From NCBI GenBank assembly GCA_016718565.1, contig JADKCZ010000005.1, forward strand, positions 62,001-126,000: 64,000 nucleotides of DNA, read 5' to 3'. The notes under the pieces are model-generated. The model was not told the origin of the DNA, ran no database searches, and saw only the letters and a program-made list of their open reading frames with translations. This stretch comes from Anaeromyxobacter sp. (GTDB lineage: Bacteria; Myxococcota; Myxococcia; Myxococcales; Anaeromyxobacteraceae). Shown one piece after another: positions 28,627 to 37,648 of the stretch (positions within the stretch are counted from its first letter, which is position 1; every line of letters begins with the position of its first letter). Made by a program: the position numbers and the translations under genes.

Positions 28627-29025
28627 CGCCACCTTCACGCACCGCACGGTGCCACGCCGGACCAGGCCGCGAGCGCGGTAGGTTGGCGCACGCGGCGAAC
28701 CGGCGCGGGCGGGCGGCCTGGCCCGGCCCGCGGAGACCAGCCGCGCTGCCCCGGCGGGCCTGCGCCGGGTAAGGGGGGGACCCCGCGGTGGTCCACAGGG
28801 TGGCCGCATCACTCCACAATTCCCCCCCTGTGCCGCCGTGACCCGGTGCCCCGACACCCGGAGGGTAGCTTTCACCCCGCGGCCCTGGTGCGAGCCGGCG
28901 GAGCGTCGCCGCCTGTCCAGCCAGATCTCCATGGCTTGACCAGCGACAAGGCGCGGCTCCGGCCGCCTCTGCGGCTGGCACGGCAGGTGCTTCAGCGGCG
29001 GGCGTCGGCCTCGCGGGAGCCCCAC
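28627..29025. other. 399-base divergent intergenic region
   Basis: The interval separates the hybrid kinase (minus) from the chemoreceptor (plus). It contains a sigma-54-like promoter near its right end (28976-28991), a TTGACC at 28936-28941 without a matching -10, a GCCGC-CTCT-GCGGC hairpin at about 28962-28975, and an AT-richer stretch near 28807-28825. No coding potential is apparent. Confidence 0.5.
28976..28991 (+). promoter_or_regulatory. sigma-54-type promoter of the chemoreceptor gene
   Basis: TGGCACG-GCAG-GTGCT (28976-28991) matches the sigma-54 consensus TGGCACG-N4-TTGCW except for one base. Transcription would start near 29002, 24 bases before the ATG. Myxobacteria use sigma-54 and enhancer-binding proteins widely. 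Confidence 0.6.
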
Positions 29026-31632
29026 ATGCGGATCAAAGGAAAGATCGTCACCCTCGGGGTGACAAGCGCGCTGGTGGTCGGCGCGGCTCTCGGCGTCTAC
29101 CTCGACGTGGTGACCGGCACGCAGACCGAGCACCGCATGGAGGATCTCGACTCCGCGCTGCGCGCCGGCTTCGACCGCAGCGCCAAGCTCCAGGTGGAGA
29201 CCGCCATCTCGCTGCTGTCCGGCGTGGCGGCCCGCCGGGACCTGTCGCCCGAGCAGGCCCGGACCCTCGGGGCCGAGCTGCTGCGCGGCCTGCGCTACGA
29301 CGGGGCGCAGTACTTCTGGGCCGACACCTACGACGGCGTCAACGTGGTCATGATGGGCATGGCCGTGGAGGGGAAGCCGCGCCTCGACTCGAAGGACGCC
29401 GAGGGCGTCCCCTTCATCCGCCGCATCATCGAGGCCGGGCGGAAGGGCGGCGGCTTCACCGACTACCGCTTCCCGCGCGGCGGCGCCGGCGCCCCGCTGC
29501 CCAAGCGCTCCTACTCGCTGGCCTTCGCCCCCTTCGGCTGGGTGGTGGGCACCGGCAACTACGTGGACGACATCGACGCGGTGGTGGCGGCCGAGCGGGC
29601 CGCGGCGCAGCGGCAGCGCCTGGCCCAGCGCTGGGCCACCCTGGTGGCGGTGCTGGCCATCGTGGGCCTGGCCGCCGCCGCCGCCTGGGTCCTGGCCGGC
29701 TCGGTGACCCGGCCGCTGGCCCACCTGGTGGCCGAGACCGGCGCGCTCACCCGCGCCGTGGCGGAGGGGCGCCTCGACCAGCGCGGCGACCCCTCCCTGG
29801 TCGATGCCGAGTTCCGGCCCATCGTGGAGGGGCTCAACGCCACCCTCGACGCCTACGCCCGGCCGCTCCAGATGACGGTGGAGAACGTGGCCCGGCTGGG
29901 CCGCGGCGACGTGCCGCCGCCCATCACCGAGCCCTTCCAGGGCGACTTCAACCGCATCAAGGAGAGCCTCAACGGCTGCTTCGCCGGTGTGACCGCGCTG
30001 GTGGTGGACGTGAACCTGCTGGCCGAGGCCGGGGTGGCCGGTCGCCTCTCCACCCGCGCCGACGCGGCCCGCCACCAGGGCGACTTCCGCGTCATCGTGG
30101 AGGGGATGAACCGCACCCTCGACGCCGTGATGGGGCCGCTGGGCGTGGCGGCGCGCACCGTGGACGCCATCGCCCGCGGCCAGATCCCGGCCCCCATCAC
30201 CGAGGCCTACCGGGGCGACTTCGAGGTCATCAAGCAGAACCTCAACACCTGCATCGCCGCCATCCGCGCGCTGGTCAGCGACGTGGACGGGCTGGCCCAG
30301 GCCGGCGTGGAGGGCCGCCTCTCCACCCGCGCCGACGCGGCGCGCCACCAGGGCGACTTCCGCAAGGTGGTGGAGGGGATGAACCGCACCCTGGACGCCG
30401 TGGTGGGGCCGCTCGGCGCGGCGGCCCGCGCCGTGGACGCCATCGCCCGCGGCGAGATCCCGGCCCCCATCACCGAGGCCTACCGGGGCGACTTCGACGC
30501 CATCAAGCGCAACCTCAACACCTGCTTCGCGGCCGTCACCGCGGTGGTGGCCGACATCGACGGCCTGGTGAAGGCGGCGGTGGCCGGGCGGCTCACCACC
30601 CGCGCCGAGGCCTCGCGCCACCAGGGCGACTTCCGCCGGATCGTCGAGGGCGTCAACCAGACGCTCGAGGCGGTGCTGGCCCCGGTCACCGAGGCAGCCG
30701 CCGTGCTCGACCAGCTGGCCGCCCGCGACCTCAGGGTGCGCGTCTCCGGGAGCTACCAGGGCGACCACGCCCGCATCCAGCGCTCGGTCAACGCCACCGC
30801 CGAGGCGCTGCACCAGGCCATCGCCCAGGTGGCGGAGGCGGCCGACCAGGTGTCGAGCGCCTCCCAGCAGATCGCCGCCTCCAGCCAGTCGGTGGCCAGC
30901 GGCGCCTCCGAGCAGGCCTCGTCGCTGCAGCAGACCACCGCCTCCATCGAGTCGGTGTCCGCCATCACCAGGTCCGCCAGCGACAGCGCCCAGCAGGCCA
31001 ACCTGCTGTCGGGCCAGGCCCGCCAGGCCGCCCAGGGCGGCGCGGCCGCGGTGGACCAGATGGTGGGCGCCATGGGGCGCATCCGCGCCTCGGCGGAGGG
31101 CACCTCGCAGATCATCCGGGACATCAACGACATCGCCTTCCAGACCAACCTGCTGGCGCTCAACGCGGCGGTGGAGGCGGCCCGCGCCGGCGAGGCCGGG
31201 CGCGGCTTCGCGGTGGTGGCCGAGGAGGTCCGCTCGCTGGCGCTGCGCGCCAAGGAGGCGGCCCAGAAGACCGAGGCCCTCATCCGCGTGTCGGTCAAGG
31301 AGGCCGGCGAGGGCGAGGGCACGGCCCGCACCGTGTCCCTCCGGCTGGGCGAGATCGTGGGCGGCATCGGCAAGGTCACCGCCATCGTCTCGGAGATCGC
31401 CGCCGCCGCCCGGGAGCAGTCGTCCGGCATCGACCAGGTGATGCTGGCGGTGGGCGAGATGGACAAGGTCACCCAGCAGAACGCCGCCAGCGCCGAGGAG
31501 TCCTCCTCGGCCTCCAGCGAGCTCAACGGCCAGGCCGAGGAGCTGGCCGCCATGGTGGGCGCCTTCCGCATCGACCGGGTGGGCGCCGCCCGGGGGCTCG
31601 GCCACCGATCCCCGTCGTCGGCCGGAGCCTGA
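29026..31632 (+). CDS. methyl-accepting chemotaxis protein with single Cache and tandem HAMP-like modules
   Basis: This 868-residue receptor has TM1 at about residues 7-28, a periplasmic single-Cache (sCache_2-like) domain ([19 protein letters not shown] to [14 protein letters not shown]) and TM2 at about 203-227. A HAMP follows, then three tandem 91-residue modules (29920-30738) with the core [17 protein letters not shown] and [13 protein letters not shown]. The signalling domain from about 590 has the hairpin tip with [20 protein letters not shown] and [14 protein letters not shown]. The ATG at 29026 has a GGGAG ribosome-binding site. It senses an unknown periplasmic ligand and signals to a CheA/CheW array, perhaps that encoded at 39.7-47.2 kb. 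Confidence 0.93.
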   Translation: MRIKGKIVTLGVTSALVVGAALGVYLDVVTGTQTEHRMEDLDSALRAGFDRSAKLQVETAISLLSGVAARRDLSPEQARTLGAELLRGLRYDGAQYFWADTYDGVNVVMMGMAVEGKPRLDSKDAEGVPFIRRIIEAGRKGGGFTDYRFPRGGAGAPLPKRSYSLAFAPFGWVVGTGNYVDDIDAVVAAERAAAQRQRLAQRWATLVAVLAIVGLAAAAAWVLAGSVTRPLAHLVAETGALTRAVAEGRLDQRGDPSLVDAEFRPIVEGLNATLDAYARPLQMTVENVARLGRGDVPPPITEPFQGDFNRIKESLNGCFAGVTALVVDVNLLAEAGVAGRLSTRADAARHQGDFRVIVEGMNRTLDAVMGPLGVAARTVDAIARGQIPAPITEAYRGDFEVIKQNLNTCIAAIRALVSDVDGLAQAGVEGRLSTRADAARHQGDFRKVVEGMNRTLDAVVGPLGAAARAVDAIARGEIPAPITEAYRGDFDAIKRNLNTCFAAVTAVVADIDGLVKAAVAGRLTTRAEASRHQGDFRRIVEGVNQTLEAVLAPVTEAAAVLDQLAARDLRVRVSGSYQGDHARIQRSVNATAEALHQAIAQVAEAADQVSSASQQIAASSQSVASGASEQASSLQQTTASIESVSAITRSASDSAQQANLLSGQARQAAQGGAAAVDQMVGAMGRIRASAEGTSQIIRDINDIAFQTNLLALNAAVEAARAGEAGRGFAVVAEEVRSLALRAKEAAQKTEALIRVSVKEAGEGEGTARTVSLRLGEIVGGIGKVTAIVSEIAAAAREQSSGIDQVMLAVGEMDKVTQQNAASAEESSSASSELNGQAEELAAMVGAFRIDRVGAARGLGHRSPSSAGA
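29920..30738 (+). repeat. three tandem 273-bp HAMP-like module repeats
   Basis: Units start at 29920, 30193 and 30466, exactly 273 bp apart. Each begins with Pro-Ile-Thr-Glu, goes on to F(E/D)xIKxNLNTC, then GRL(S/T)TRA(D/E)A(A/S)RHQGDFR, then VEGxN(R/Q)TL(D/E)AV. The second and third are nearly identical over long stretches of DNA, pointing to recent duplication or gene conversion. Confidence 0.85.
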
Positions 31633-31760
31633 CCCGCCGGGCGGCGGAGGGGGCGCAGCCCCGGCGGGGAGCACCCCTTCGAGCGGGCCCGCTGGAGTTG
31701 CGGCGGCGCCCGCCGTGGTGAGACGCTGCGCGGCGCCGTCCTCCACCCGAAGGAGCCGCC

Positions 31761-32303
31761 ATGGCCTCCCGCCGCCGCGCCGACCGCCCCGCCCGCCCCG
31801 CCACCCGCGCCGGCCGTCCCGGGAAGCCGGCTGCGCCGAGATCGAGGCGCGCGGCCGCCGCGTCGAAGGCCACGCCCCGCTCCGCCGCCGCGCGGGCGCC
31901 CTCCCCCGCGCCGGACCTGGCGCCGGCCGCCTTCCTGGCCGCCCTCCCGGAGCCGCGGCGCAGCGAGCTCACCCGCATCGACCGCTTCGTGCGGGACACC
32001 CTGCCCGACCTGGAGCGGGTGGTGCGCTCCGGCATGCTGGGCTACGGCCCCTTTCACTACCGCTACGCCTCGGGGCGCGAGGGCGACACCGTCAAGATCG
32101 GCCTCGCCAGCCGGGCCCAGTACGTCTCGCTCTACACCTGCGCCGCCGACGCCCGGGGCCACGTGGCGGAGCGCTACCGGGCGCGGCTCCCCGGCGCCGA
32201 CATCGGGAAGGGCTGCGTCCGCTTCAGGCGGTTCGACGACCTGGACCCCGAGGTGCTGCGGGAGCTGCTCCTGGAGGTCGATCGGGTCGGGTACGAGCCC
32301 TGA
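31761..32303 (+). CDS. DUF1801-family protein
   Basis: This 180-residue protein starts at the ATG at 31761 with an AAGGAG ribosome-binding site. A basic Ala/Pro/Arg-rich N-terminal tail of about 50 residues precedes a DUF1801 (YdhG-like) domain: RIDRFVRDTLPDLERVVRSG, then GMLGYGPFHY, VKIGLASRAQYVSLY and IGKGCVRFRRFDDLD. The domain is a small alpha/beta fold of unknown function. The tail could bind nucleic acid or simply be disordered. It follows the chemoreceptor by 128 bases and is probably independent. Confidence 0.85.
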   Translation: MASRRRADRPARPATRAGRPGKPAAPRSRRAAAASKATPRSAAARAPSPAPDLAPAAFLAALPEPRRSELTRIDRFVRDTLPDLERVVRSGMLGYGPFHYRYASGREGDTVKIGLASRAQYVSLYTCAADARGHVAERYRARLPGADIGKGCVRFRRFDDLDPEVLRELLLEVDRVGYEP

Positions 32304-32412
32304 GCGGGCCAGCGTGATCCGGGGGCACCGTTCGTGCCGAGCCCTTCGGCTTCGCCCCGCTGGCGCGGGGCCACGCCGCGGTCCGGCCGCGCCGTGACCG
32401 CCTGGGCCGCCG

Positions 32413-32877
32413 CTAGCGGAACGGCCCGGTCATCGCGAAGAAGCCCTGGATCTTGTCGTTCATCTCGCGCAGCCGCGACGAGAGGGTCCTGACGAAGGTC
32501 CAGAGCAGGGCGTAGGCCAGCTCCTTGTCCACGAACATGAGCTGGTCGAGGTCGTCGCGCCGGATCGCCAGCAGGGTGCAGGTGCTGTGGGCCAGCGCGT
32601 CGGCCGAGCGCGGCGCGTCGTCGATCATGGCCATCTCGCCGAAGTAGGCGCCGGCGTCGAGGATGGAGAGCGCCTCCTCCCCCACCCCCTTCACCATCTT
32701 GGAGATGCGCACCCGGCCGGCCACCACCACGTACATCTCGTCGCCGCCGTCGCCCTCCTTGAAGATGGAGGTGCCCACCGGCAGCTCGCGCTGCGCCGCC
32801 AGGGCGGCCACCTGCGCCAGCTGGGCCGAGGAGAGGGTCTCGAAGAGCGGGCAGCGCCGCAGCACCTGGGGATCCAT
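32413..32877 (-). CDS. cyclic nucleotide-binding domain protein
   Basis: This 154-residue protein is almost entirely a CRP-type cNMP-binding beta-roll: [20 protein letters not shown], then the phosphate-binding cassette [17 protein letters not shown]. No DNA-binding helix-turn-helix or other output domain follows; the C-terminus is a helix ([20 protein letters not shown]). Such stand-alone modules in myxobacteria probably act as regulatory subunits. It starts at the ATG at 32877 and is divergent from trxB. Confidence 0.88.
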   Translation of the reverse strand: MDPQVLRRCPLFETLSSAQLAQVAALAAQRELPVGTSIFKEGDGGDEMYVVVAGRVRISKMVKGVGEEALSILDAGAYFGEMAMIDDAPRSADALAHSTCTLLAIRRDDLDQLMFVDKELAYALLWTFVRTLSSRLREMNDKIQGFFAMTGPFR

Positions 32878-32925
32878 CGCCGCGGGACGATACCAGAGGG
32901 GTGCCGCCTGCGACGAACCCCCACG

Positions 32926-32953
32926 GTGACAGCCCGGCGCCAAGGGGTTACAA
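32926..32953 (+). promoter_or_regulatory. candidate trxB promoter
   Basis: GTGACA (32926-32931) matches the -35 consensus in five of six bases. TTACAA (32948-32953) lies 16 bases downstream in a rare AT-rich patch. The trxB start is at 32989. Confidence 0.4.
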
Positions 32954-32988
32954 GTGCCCAGCGCCCGCCCGGAAAGGACCCCACCACC

Positions 32989-33915
32989 ATGGCCCAGCAC
33001 GAGAAGGTGATCATCCTCGGCAGCGGACCGGCCGGCTACACGGCCGCCATCTACGCCTCCCGCGCCACCCTGAAGCCGCTGGTCCTCGAGGGGATGCAGC
33101 CGGGCGGCCAGCTCACCATCACCACCGAGGTGGAGAACTTCCCGGGCTTCCGGGACGGTGTCATGGGGCCGGCGCTGATGGAGGAGATGAAGGCCCAGGC
33201 CGAGCGCTTCGGCACCCGCATCGTCTCCGCCGAGGCCACCAAGGTGGACCTGTCGCGGCGCCCCTTCACCGTCACCACCGACGAGGCCGAGTACACCTGC
33301 GACGCGCTGATCGTCGCCACCGGCGCCACCGCCAAGTGGCTCGGCATCCCCTCGGAGAAGCAGTACCAGGGGCGCGGCGTCTCGGCCTGCGCCACCTGCG
33401 ACGGCTTCTTCTTCAAGAACGTGGAGGTGGCGGTGGTGGGCGGCGGCGACACCGCCATCGAGGAGGCCACCTTCCTCACCAAGTTCGCCACCAAGGTCCA
33501 CCTGATCCACCGGCGCGGCGAGCTGCGCGCCTCCAAGATCATGCAGCAGAAGGCCCGCGAGAACCCCAAGCTGGCGTTCCAGTGGAACTCGGCCGTCGAC
33601 GAGGTGCTGGGCGACGGCAAGGCGGTCACCGGGGTGCGCCTGAAGAGCACGGTGGACGGCGCCACCCGCGACCTGCCGCTCAAGGGGCTCTTCATGGGCA
33701 TCGGCCACGAGCCGACCACCGCCCTCTTCAAGGGGCAGCTGGCGATGAACGAGGTGGGCTACCTCACCGTCAAGGCGCCCTCCACCGCCACCAGCGTGCC
33801 GGGCGTCTTCGCCTGCGGCGACGTGGCGGACCCCAACTACCGGCAGGCCATCTCGGCGGCGGGCACCGGCTGCATCGCCGCCATGGACGCCGAGCGGTTC
33901 CTGGCCGGCCACTGA
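32989..33915 (+). CDS. trxB: thioredoxin-disulfide reductase
   Basis: This 308-residue FAD/NADPH enzyme reduces thioredoxin. It has the N-terminal FAD motif [15 protein letters not shown], the redox-active CATCDG at about residues 136-141, the NADPH motif [15 protein letters not shown] and the C-terminal FAD motif [15 protein letters not shown]. The ATG at 32989 has GAAAGGA upstream. The longer in-frame extension overlaps the divergent cNMP gene and is rejected. The length is typical. Confidence 0.95.
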   Translation: MAQHEKVIILGSGPAGYTAAIYASRATLKPLVLEGMQPGGQLTITTEVENFPGFRDGVMGPALMEEMKAQAERFGTRIVSAEATKVDLSRRPFTVTTDEAEYTCDALIVATGATAKWLGIPSEKQYQGRGVSACATCDGFFFKNVEVAVVGGGDTAIEEATFLTKFATKVHLIHRRGELRASKIMQQKARENPKLAFQWNSAVDEVLGDGKAVTGVRLKSTVDGATRDLPLKGLFMGIGHEPTTALFKGQLAMNEVGYLTVKAPSTATSVPGVFACGDVADPNYRQAISAAGTGCIAAMDAERFLAGH

Positions 33916-33998
33916 CCGGCCCGGCCGCTCCGCCGCGGCGCGCCCTGGGTGGCGCGGCCGGGCGGGCCGGCCACGGCCACACGCGATCGGAGCGCGCC

Positions 33999-34451
<453 letters not shown>

Positions 34452-34536
34452 GCGGGGCGCCGCCGCCGCCGATTCGGCGCCGGCCCCGCGGGCGGGTAGA
34501 GTGGCGTGGAGGTCGGGCTGCGTCGGGGGAGGAACC

Positions 34537-34737
34537 ATGAGCCAGGTGACGGACGGTTCGGGCGAGCGCTGCGGCACCTGCCGCTACTACCTGCCCAACA
34601 AGGACAGCAACCCGAAGGACCCGGTGGGCCTGTGCCGCCGCTACCCGCCGCAGGTGGTGGGCAGCGGCGACGAGTCCACCTCGCCGGTGGTGAGCGACCT
34701 CGACTGGTGCGGCGAGTACCTGTCGCGCCGGGGCTGA
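34537..34737 (+). CDS. small cysteine-containing protein, unknown
   Basis: This 66-residue protein starts at the ATG at 34537 after GGGGGAGG. Four cysteines, in the order CGTC, LCRRYPP and WCGEY, suggest a small metal- or Fe-S-binding fold; the CxxCxYY and GxCRRYPP pattern recurs in many proteobacterial small proteins of unknown role. TAGAGT at 34497-34502 could be its -10 box. No partner is evident. Confidence 0.75.
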   Translation: MSQVTDGSGERCGTCRYYLPNKDSNPKDPVGLCRRYPPQVVGSGDESTSPVVSDLDWCGEYLSRRG

Positions 34738-34765
34738 GCCGGACGGGGCCGAGCCGGTCCGGCGC

Positions 34766-35302
34766 TCAGGCGCGGGGCGGGTGGGTGGCGCGGATCTCGA
34801 AGGTGGACTGGCCGCGCCGGGTGATGACCAGCTCCTCGCGGTAGCGGCGCGCCACGCCGCGGATGAGCCCGGGCACCAGCGCCTCCATGCTGCGCGCCGA
34901 GCCGTAGTGCAGCACCAGGTGGCCGGGCGAGCGCTCCACCACGGTGAACCTGGGCGGCTGCGCGTCGGGGGTCTTGCGGGTCATCTCGGCGTGCACCACG
35001 TCGATGGAGGCCAGGAAGTCGAGCGCCGTCCGGTACTCGGTGAAGAACTGCCGGTAGAGGGTGGGCGCGTAGTCGTTGATCCAGGCGTCGCCGAAGGCCT
35101 CGGCCAGCTCGGTGGGCGTGAGGTGGCCGGCCTCGGCCGCCGCGGCGAACAGGTTGCGGACCACCGCGTCGTCCACGTCGGCGCTGGGCAGGAAGATCGA
35201 CCCGGGGCGCAGGCCCGCCAGCCGGAGCGCCTCGGTCCAGACCTTCCGACCGTAGCGCTTCTCCACCAGCTCGGAGAGGCAGGTGACGATGGTGCCCTTC
35301 AT
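34766..35302 (-). CDS. H-NOX heme-NO-binding protein
   Basis: Starting at MKGTIV (the ATG at 35302, the usual H-NOX N-terminus; an in-frame ATG at 35323 adds seven residues), this 178-residue protein has the proximal heme ligand His104 in DVVHAEM and the heme-propionate motif YGSAR at 133-137. The His-to-Tyr spacing of 29 residues equals that of known H-NOX proteins (H102/Y131). The position matching the distal Tyr140 of O2-binding members is Leu142, so it should bind NO rather than O2. Partners are usually a kinase, GGDEF or MCP; none is adjacent. Confidence 0.87.
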   Translation of the reverse strand: MKGTIVTCLSELVEKRYGRKVWTEALRLAGLRPGSIFLPSADVDDAVVRNLFAAAAEAGHLTPTELAEAFGDAWINDYAPTLYRQFFTEYRTALDFLASIDVVHAEMTRKTPDAQPPRFTVVERSPGHLVLHYGSARSMEALVPGLIRGVARRYREELVITRRGQSTFEIRATHPPRA

Positions 35303-35414
35303 CTGGCTGCGCCGCCGGCCCATCGCTGGTGGCCTGCTGCGGCGTTCCCCTTTCCGTGAGAACCGTGGGCCTTGCGCCGCATCCCGTCGCGACCCCGTTT
35401 GGGTCTGTTCACCC

Positions 35415-36191
35415 TCAGTCGAGGTCGTCGGGCGCGAGCCCGAGCCAGGCCAGGGCGTTTCCCAGGCAGGCGCGGCGGATGACGGCCAGCGAGAGCCCGG
35501 CGCGGGCCAGCCGGTCGGCCACCCTCGGAAGGGCCAGGAGATCGCCCCCGGCGTCGCCGGCGTCGGAGCCGAGCAGGATCCCCTCGGCGCCGTGGCGCGC
35601 CACCAGCCTGGCCGCCTCCTCGACCCCGTGTCGGCCGGCCATGGTGAGGAGCGCCCGGTGGCCGCGCGCCCGCAGGATGGGCAGCGTGCGGGCGTCGGCG
35701 TGCTGCACCAGCACCCGCTCCGGCGGCAGCTCGGTGGACTCCAGCAGCTCGAGGAGCCGGCCGACCTGGCTGGCCCGCGCCCGCTCGCTGGTCCGCACCA
35801 GCAGCGGCAGGCGGAGCTCGGCGGCCATGCGGGCCTGCGCCAGGAAGACCTCCTCCTCCAGCGCCCCGCCCGCCTCGAGGCCGGCTGGCCCCAGCGCCGC
35901 CACCTCGGGCCGGCCCAGCACCGCCGGCAGGTCGGCCAGCCGCTCCGCCAGGCCGCGCCGGGGGATGCGCCGCGGGTGGATGCCCAGCGCCGCCCAGGCT
36001 CGCAGCCCGTGGCGCCGGAGCCGGCGCGCGGTGGCGGCCGTGTCCAGCCAGTGCTGCTTGAGCCCGGCCGCGGTGGCGGGGTGGAACCCGTCGCCGGAGG
36101 GCACCAGCGCGCCGGCGACGCCGAAGAAGCGCAGGGCCTCGACGTCGGCGGGGCGGAGCGAGGCGGCGTGGAGGAGGGCGTCGAAGGTCAC
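35415..36191 (-). CDS. TatD-like metal-dependent hydrolase
   Basis: This 258-residue TIM-barrel protein starts at a GTG at 36191. Family features include LGIHPRRIP, a Glu strand near GPAGLEAGGALEEE, VLVQHADA, and LLGSDAGDAGGD with the late Asp. The N-terminal DxHxH metal motif is degenerate, reading FDALLH, so one expected His ligand is absent and metal binding may be altered. The DNA immediately upstream of the start is a REP-like repeat, and the AGGA serving as ribosome-binding site lies in its edge. Substrate unknown. Confidence 0.8.
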   Translation of the reverse strand: MTFDALLHAASLRPADVEALRFFGVAGALVPSGDGFHPATAAGLKQHWLDTAATARRLRRHGLRAWAALGIHPRRIPRRGLAERLADLPAVLGRPEVAALGPAGLEAGGALEEEVFLAQARMAAELRLPLLVRTSERARASQVGRLLELLESTELPPERVLVQHADARTLPILRARGHRALLTMAGRHGVEEAARLVARHGAEGILLGSDAGDAGGDLLALPRVADRLARAGLSLAVIRRACLGNALAWLGLAPDDLD

Positions 36192-36462
36192 GGGGGTCCT
36201 GGGAAACCACGCTCCCTCTCCCCCAGCTTGCCGGGGGAGAGGGCCGGTGAGGGGGCCGCTGGGGTCGGGGTCGGGGTCCTTGGAAACCACACTCCCTCTC
36301 CCCAGCTTGCTGGGGGAGAGGGCCGAGGTGAGGGGGCCGCTGGGGTCGAGGTCGGGGTCGGGGTCCTTGGAAACCACACTCCCTCTCCCCCAGCTTGCTG
36401 GGGGAGAGGGCCGGGGTGAGGGGGCCGCTGGGGTCGGGGTCGGGGTCGGGGTCAGGTCAGGA
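36192..36462. repeat. REP-like array: three hairpin units with hexamer spacers
   Basis: Three direct units (hairpins at 36214-36243, 36294-36322 and 36381-36410; spacing 80 and 87 bases) each contain GGAAACCAC(A/G)CT, a 13-bp stem CCCTCTCCCCCAG/CTGGGGGAGAGGG around a short loop, then CC-GGTGAGGGGGCCGCT and a run of GGGGTC or GAGGTC. The layout (imperfect palindrome plus GTGAGGG head) resembles REP/REPIN elements. The array abuts the start codon of the TatD-like gene. No RAYT transposase is visible in the window. Confidence 0.85.
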
Positions 36463-36583
36463 TCGTACCGCGGCGGGGCTGCGCGCGAGGGCGCATGGCG
36501 GGGTGGTGCGTCCGGCCGGACCCGGCGTCGCGCCGACCGGGGTCCGGGACCCGGCAAGGCCGCGGAACTCGTCAGGCCGGGCC

Positions 36584-36599
36584 TGGCACGCACCATGCT
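36584..36599 (+). promoter_or_regulatory. sigma-54-type promoter of the 36643 gene
   Basis: TGGCACG-CACC-ATGCT (36584-36599) matches the TGGCACG-N4-TTGCW consensus at all but one position. The start of transcription would be near 36610, 33 bases before the ATG at 36643. Confidence 0.5.
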
Positions 36600-36642
36600 C
36601 GCCAGTAGACCGGGCGCCCTGCTCGAGGGGAGGCGGGAGACC

Positions 36643-37257
36643 ATGGACGACCAGGCCTGCCGTGACACCCGAGAGCTGGACGCCATCGTGCGCGACTACC
36701 GCGTCCGGTCCGAGACCAACCGGGAGGTGGTGCGCGAGGGCGAGCGGCGCAGGACCTCGGTGCTGGAGGTGAAGGTCTGGGCCACGCTGCCGCGCGGCGC
36801 GGCCCGGCTGCCTGGCGGGCCGGACTGCCGCGAGGCGGTGCGGTCCCTGCTGCGGGTGGCCGGGGCGGCGCTGGCCGCCGGCGGGCAGGCCCCGCTGGCC
36901 GAGCTCGAGCCCTTCCGCACCGCCCTCTACGACTCGCGCCAGCACCCGGGCTGCGACGAGCTCTGCCTCTCGGCCCGGCTGCCGCTCCGCTTCGGCGAGG
37001 CCGGCGCCGAGGACGACGGCCGCGAGGCCCGCCTGCGCGAGCTGAAGCGCCGGCTGGAGGCGCTGGGGATCTTCGAGGGTCGCTGGCGCGCCCGGCCGGA
37101 GGCGGCCGCCGAGGCGGTGGAGGACCCGTGGCAGGTGCGGCCCGCCGCGGTGGCTTTCGCGACGCGGGCCGAGCCGGCGGGGCCGGGGCTGGGGGTGGTG
37201 TCGGAGCCATCCCTGGGCCCGGGCCCGACCGCGCCGAGGGCGCGGCGCGCGGCGTGA
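36643..37257 (+). CDS. conserved hypothetical protein
   Basis: This 204-residue soluble protein starts at an ATG with GGGGAGG and GGGAG upstream. An acidic helical N-terminus (ELDAIVRDYRVRSETN) precedes a beta-rich stretch (RRTSVLEVKVWATLP) and an alpha/beta region with four cysteines or fewer, including GCDELCLSARLPLRFG. The C-terminus is Pro/Ala-rich. I do not recognise it. It lies between the three-unit REP-like array and an inverted single copy (37361-37550) and has a candidate sigma-54 promoter. Confidence 0.65.
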   Translation: MDDQACRDTRELDAIVRDYRVRSETNREVVREGERRRTSVLEVKVWATLPRGAARLPGGPDCREAVRSLLRVAGAALAAGGQAPLAELEPFRTALYDSRQHPGCDELCLSARLPLRFGEAGAEDDGREARLRELKRRLEALGIFEGRWRARPEAAAEAVEDPWQVRPAAVAFATRAEPAGPGLGVVSEPSLGPGPTAPRARRAA

Positions 37258-37360
37258 GGTAGGGGGAGGCGGGACCCGGGTGCAGCCTGTCCCGTTTGCA
37301 CCGGGCGTAGGCCGCGCAGCGCGCGGCCGGAGTTCACGTGCGCCCCGCGGTCAAGGTTCC

Positions 37361-37550
37361 GACCCCCAACCGCGACCCCAACCGCGACCCCGACCCTGAC
37401 CCCAGCGGCCCCCTCACCCCGGCCCTCTCCCCCAGCAAGCTGGGGGAGAGGGAGTGTGGTTTCCCGGGACCCCGACCTCGACCTCGACCTCGACCTCGAC
37501 CGCGACCGCGACCGCCACTCCGACCGCGACCGCGACCGCGACCGCGACCG
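37361..37550. repeat. inverted copy of the REP-like unit with long hexamer arrays
   Basis: The hairpin at 37423-37452 is the reverse complement of the 36.2-36.4 kb units, with CAGCGGCCCCCTCACCCCGG on its left and GTGTGGTTTCC on its right. Hexamers of the GACCCC/GACCGC/GACCTC family flank it on both sides. With the three units at 36.2-36.4 kb it encloses the 36643 gene in inverted orientation. Confidence 0.85.
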
Positions 37551-37580
37551 GAAGCACGATCCACCCTGGCCGCTGAGAGC

Positions 37581-37604
37581 ACGAAACGACTGTCCCCGTT
37601 TCGT
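37581..37604. promoter_or_regulatory. inverted repeat upstream of the HNH gene
   Basis: ACGAAACG and CGTTTCGT form a perfect 8-bp inverted repeat around an eight-base spacer, 45 bases before the HNH start codon. It could be an operator for autoregulation or a promoter-proximal hairpin. Confidence 0.45.
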
Positions 37605-37627
37605 TCCACGCACCTCTCGATGTCAGA

Positions 37628-37647
37628 CACCCATGAGACTCTGGGTG
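37628..37647 (+). promoter_or_regulatory. hairpin abutting the HNH start codon
   Basis: CACCCA (37628-37633) pairs with TGGGTG (37642-37647), and the ATG begins at 37649. A stem here would cover the ribosome-binding site region, where no Shine-Dalgarno is visible, and could limit translation. Confidence 0.4.
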
Positions 37648-37648
37648 C

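Noticed and set aside
26227..31746. One 1839-codon minus-strand protein
   Set aside because: Only the part from the ATG at 28626 has PAS/GAF/kinase domains; the upstream 1000 codons are antisense to the chemoreceptor.
36192..36410. Hairpins as intrinsic terminators
   Set aside because: The stems are strong, but no T-run follows on either strand and three near-identical copies in a row fit a repeat family better.
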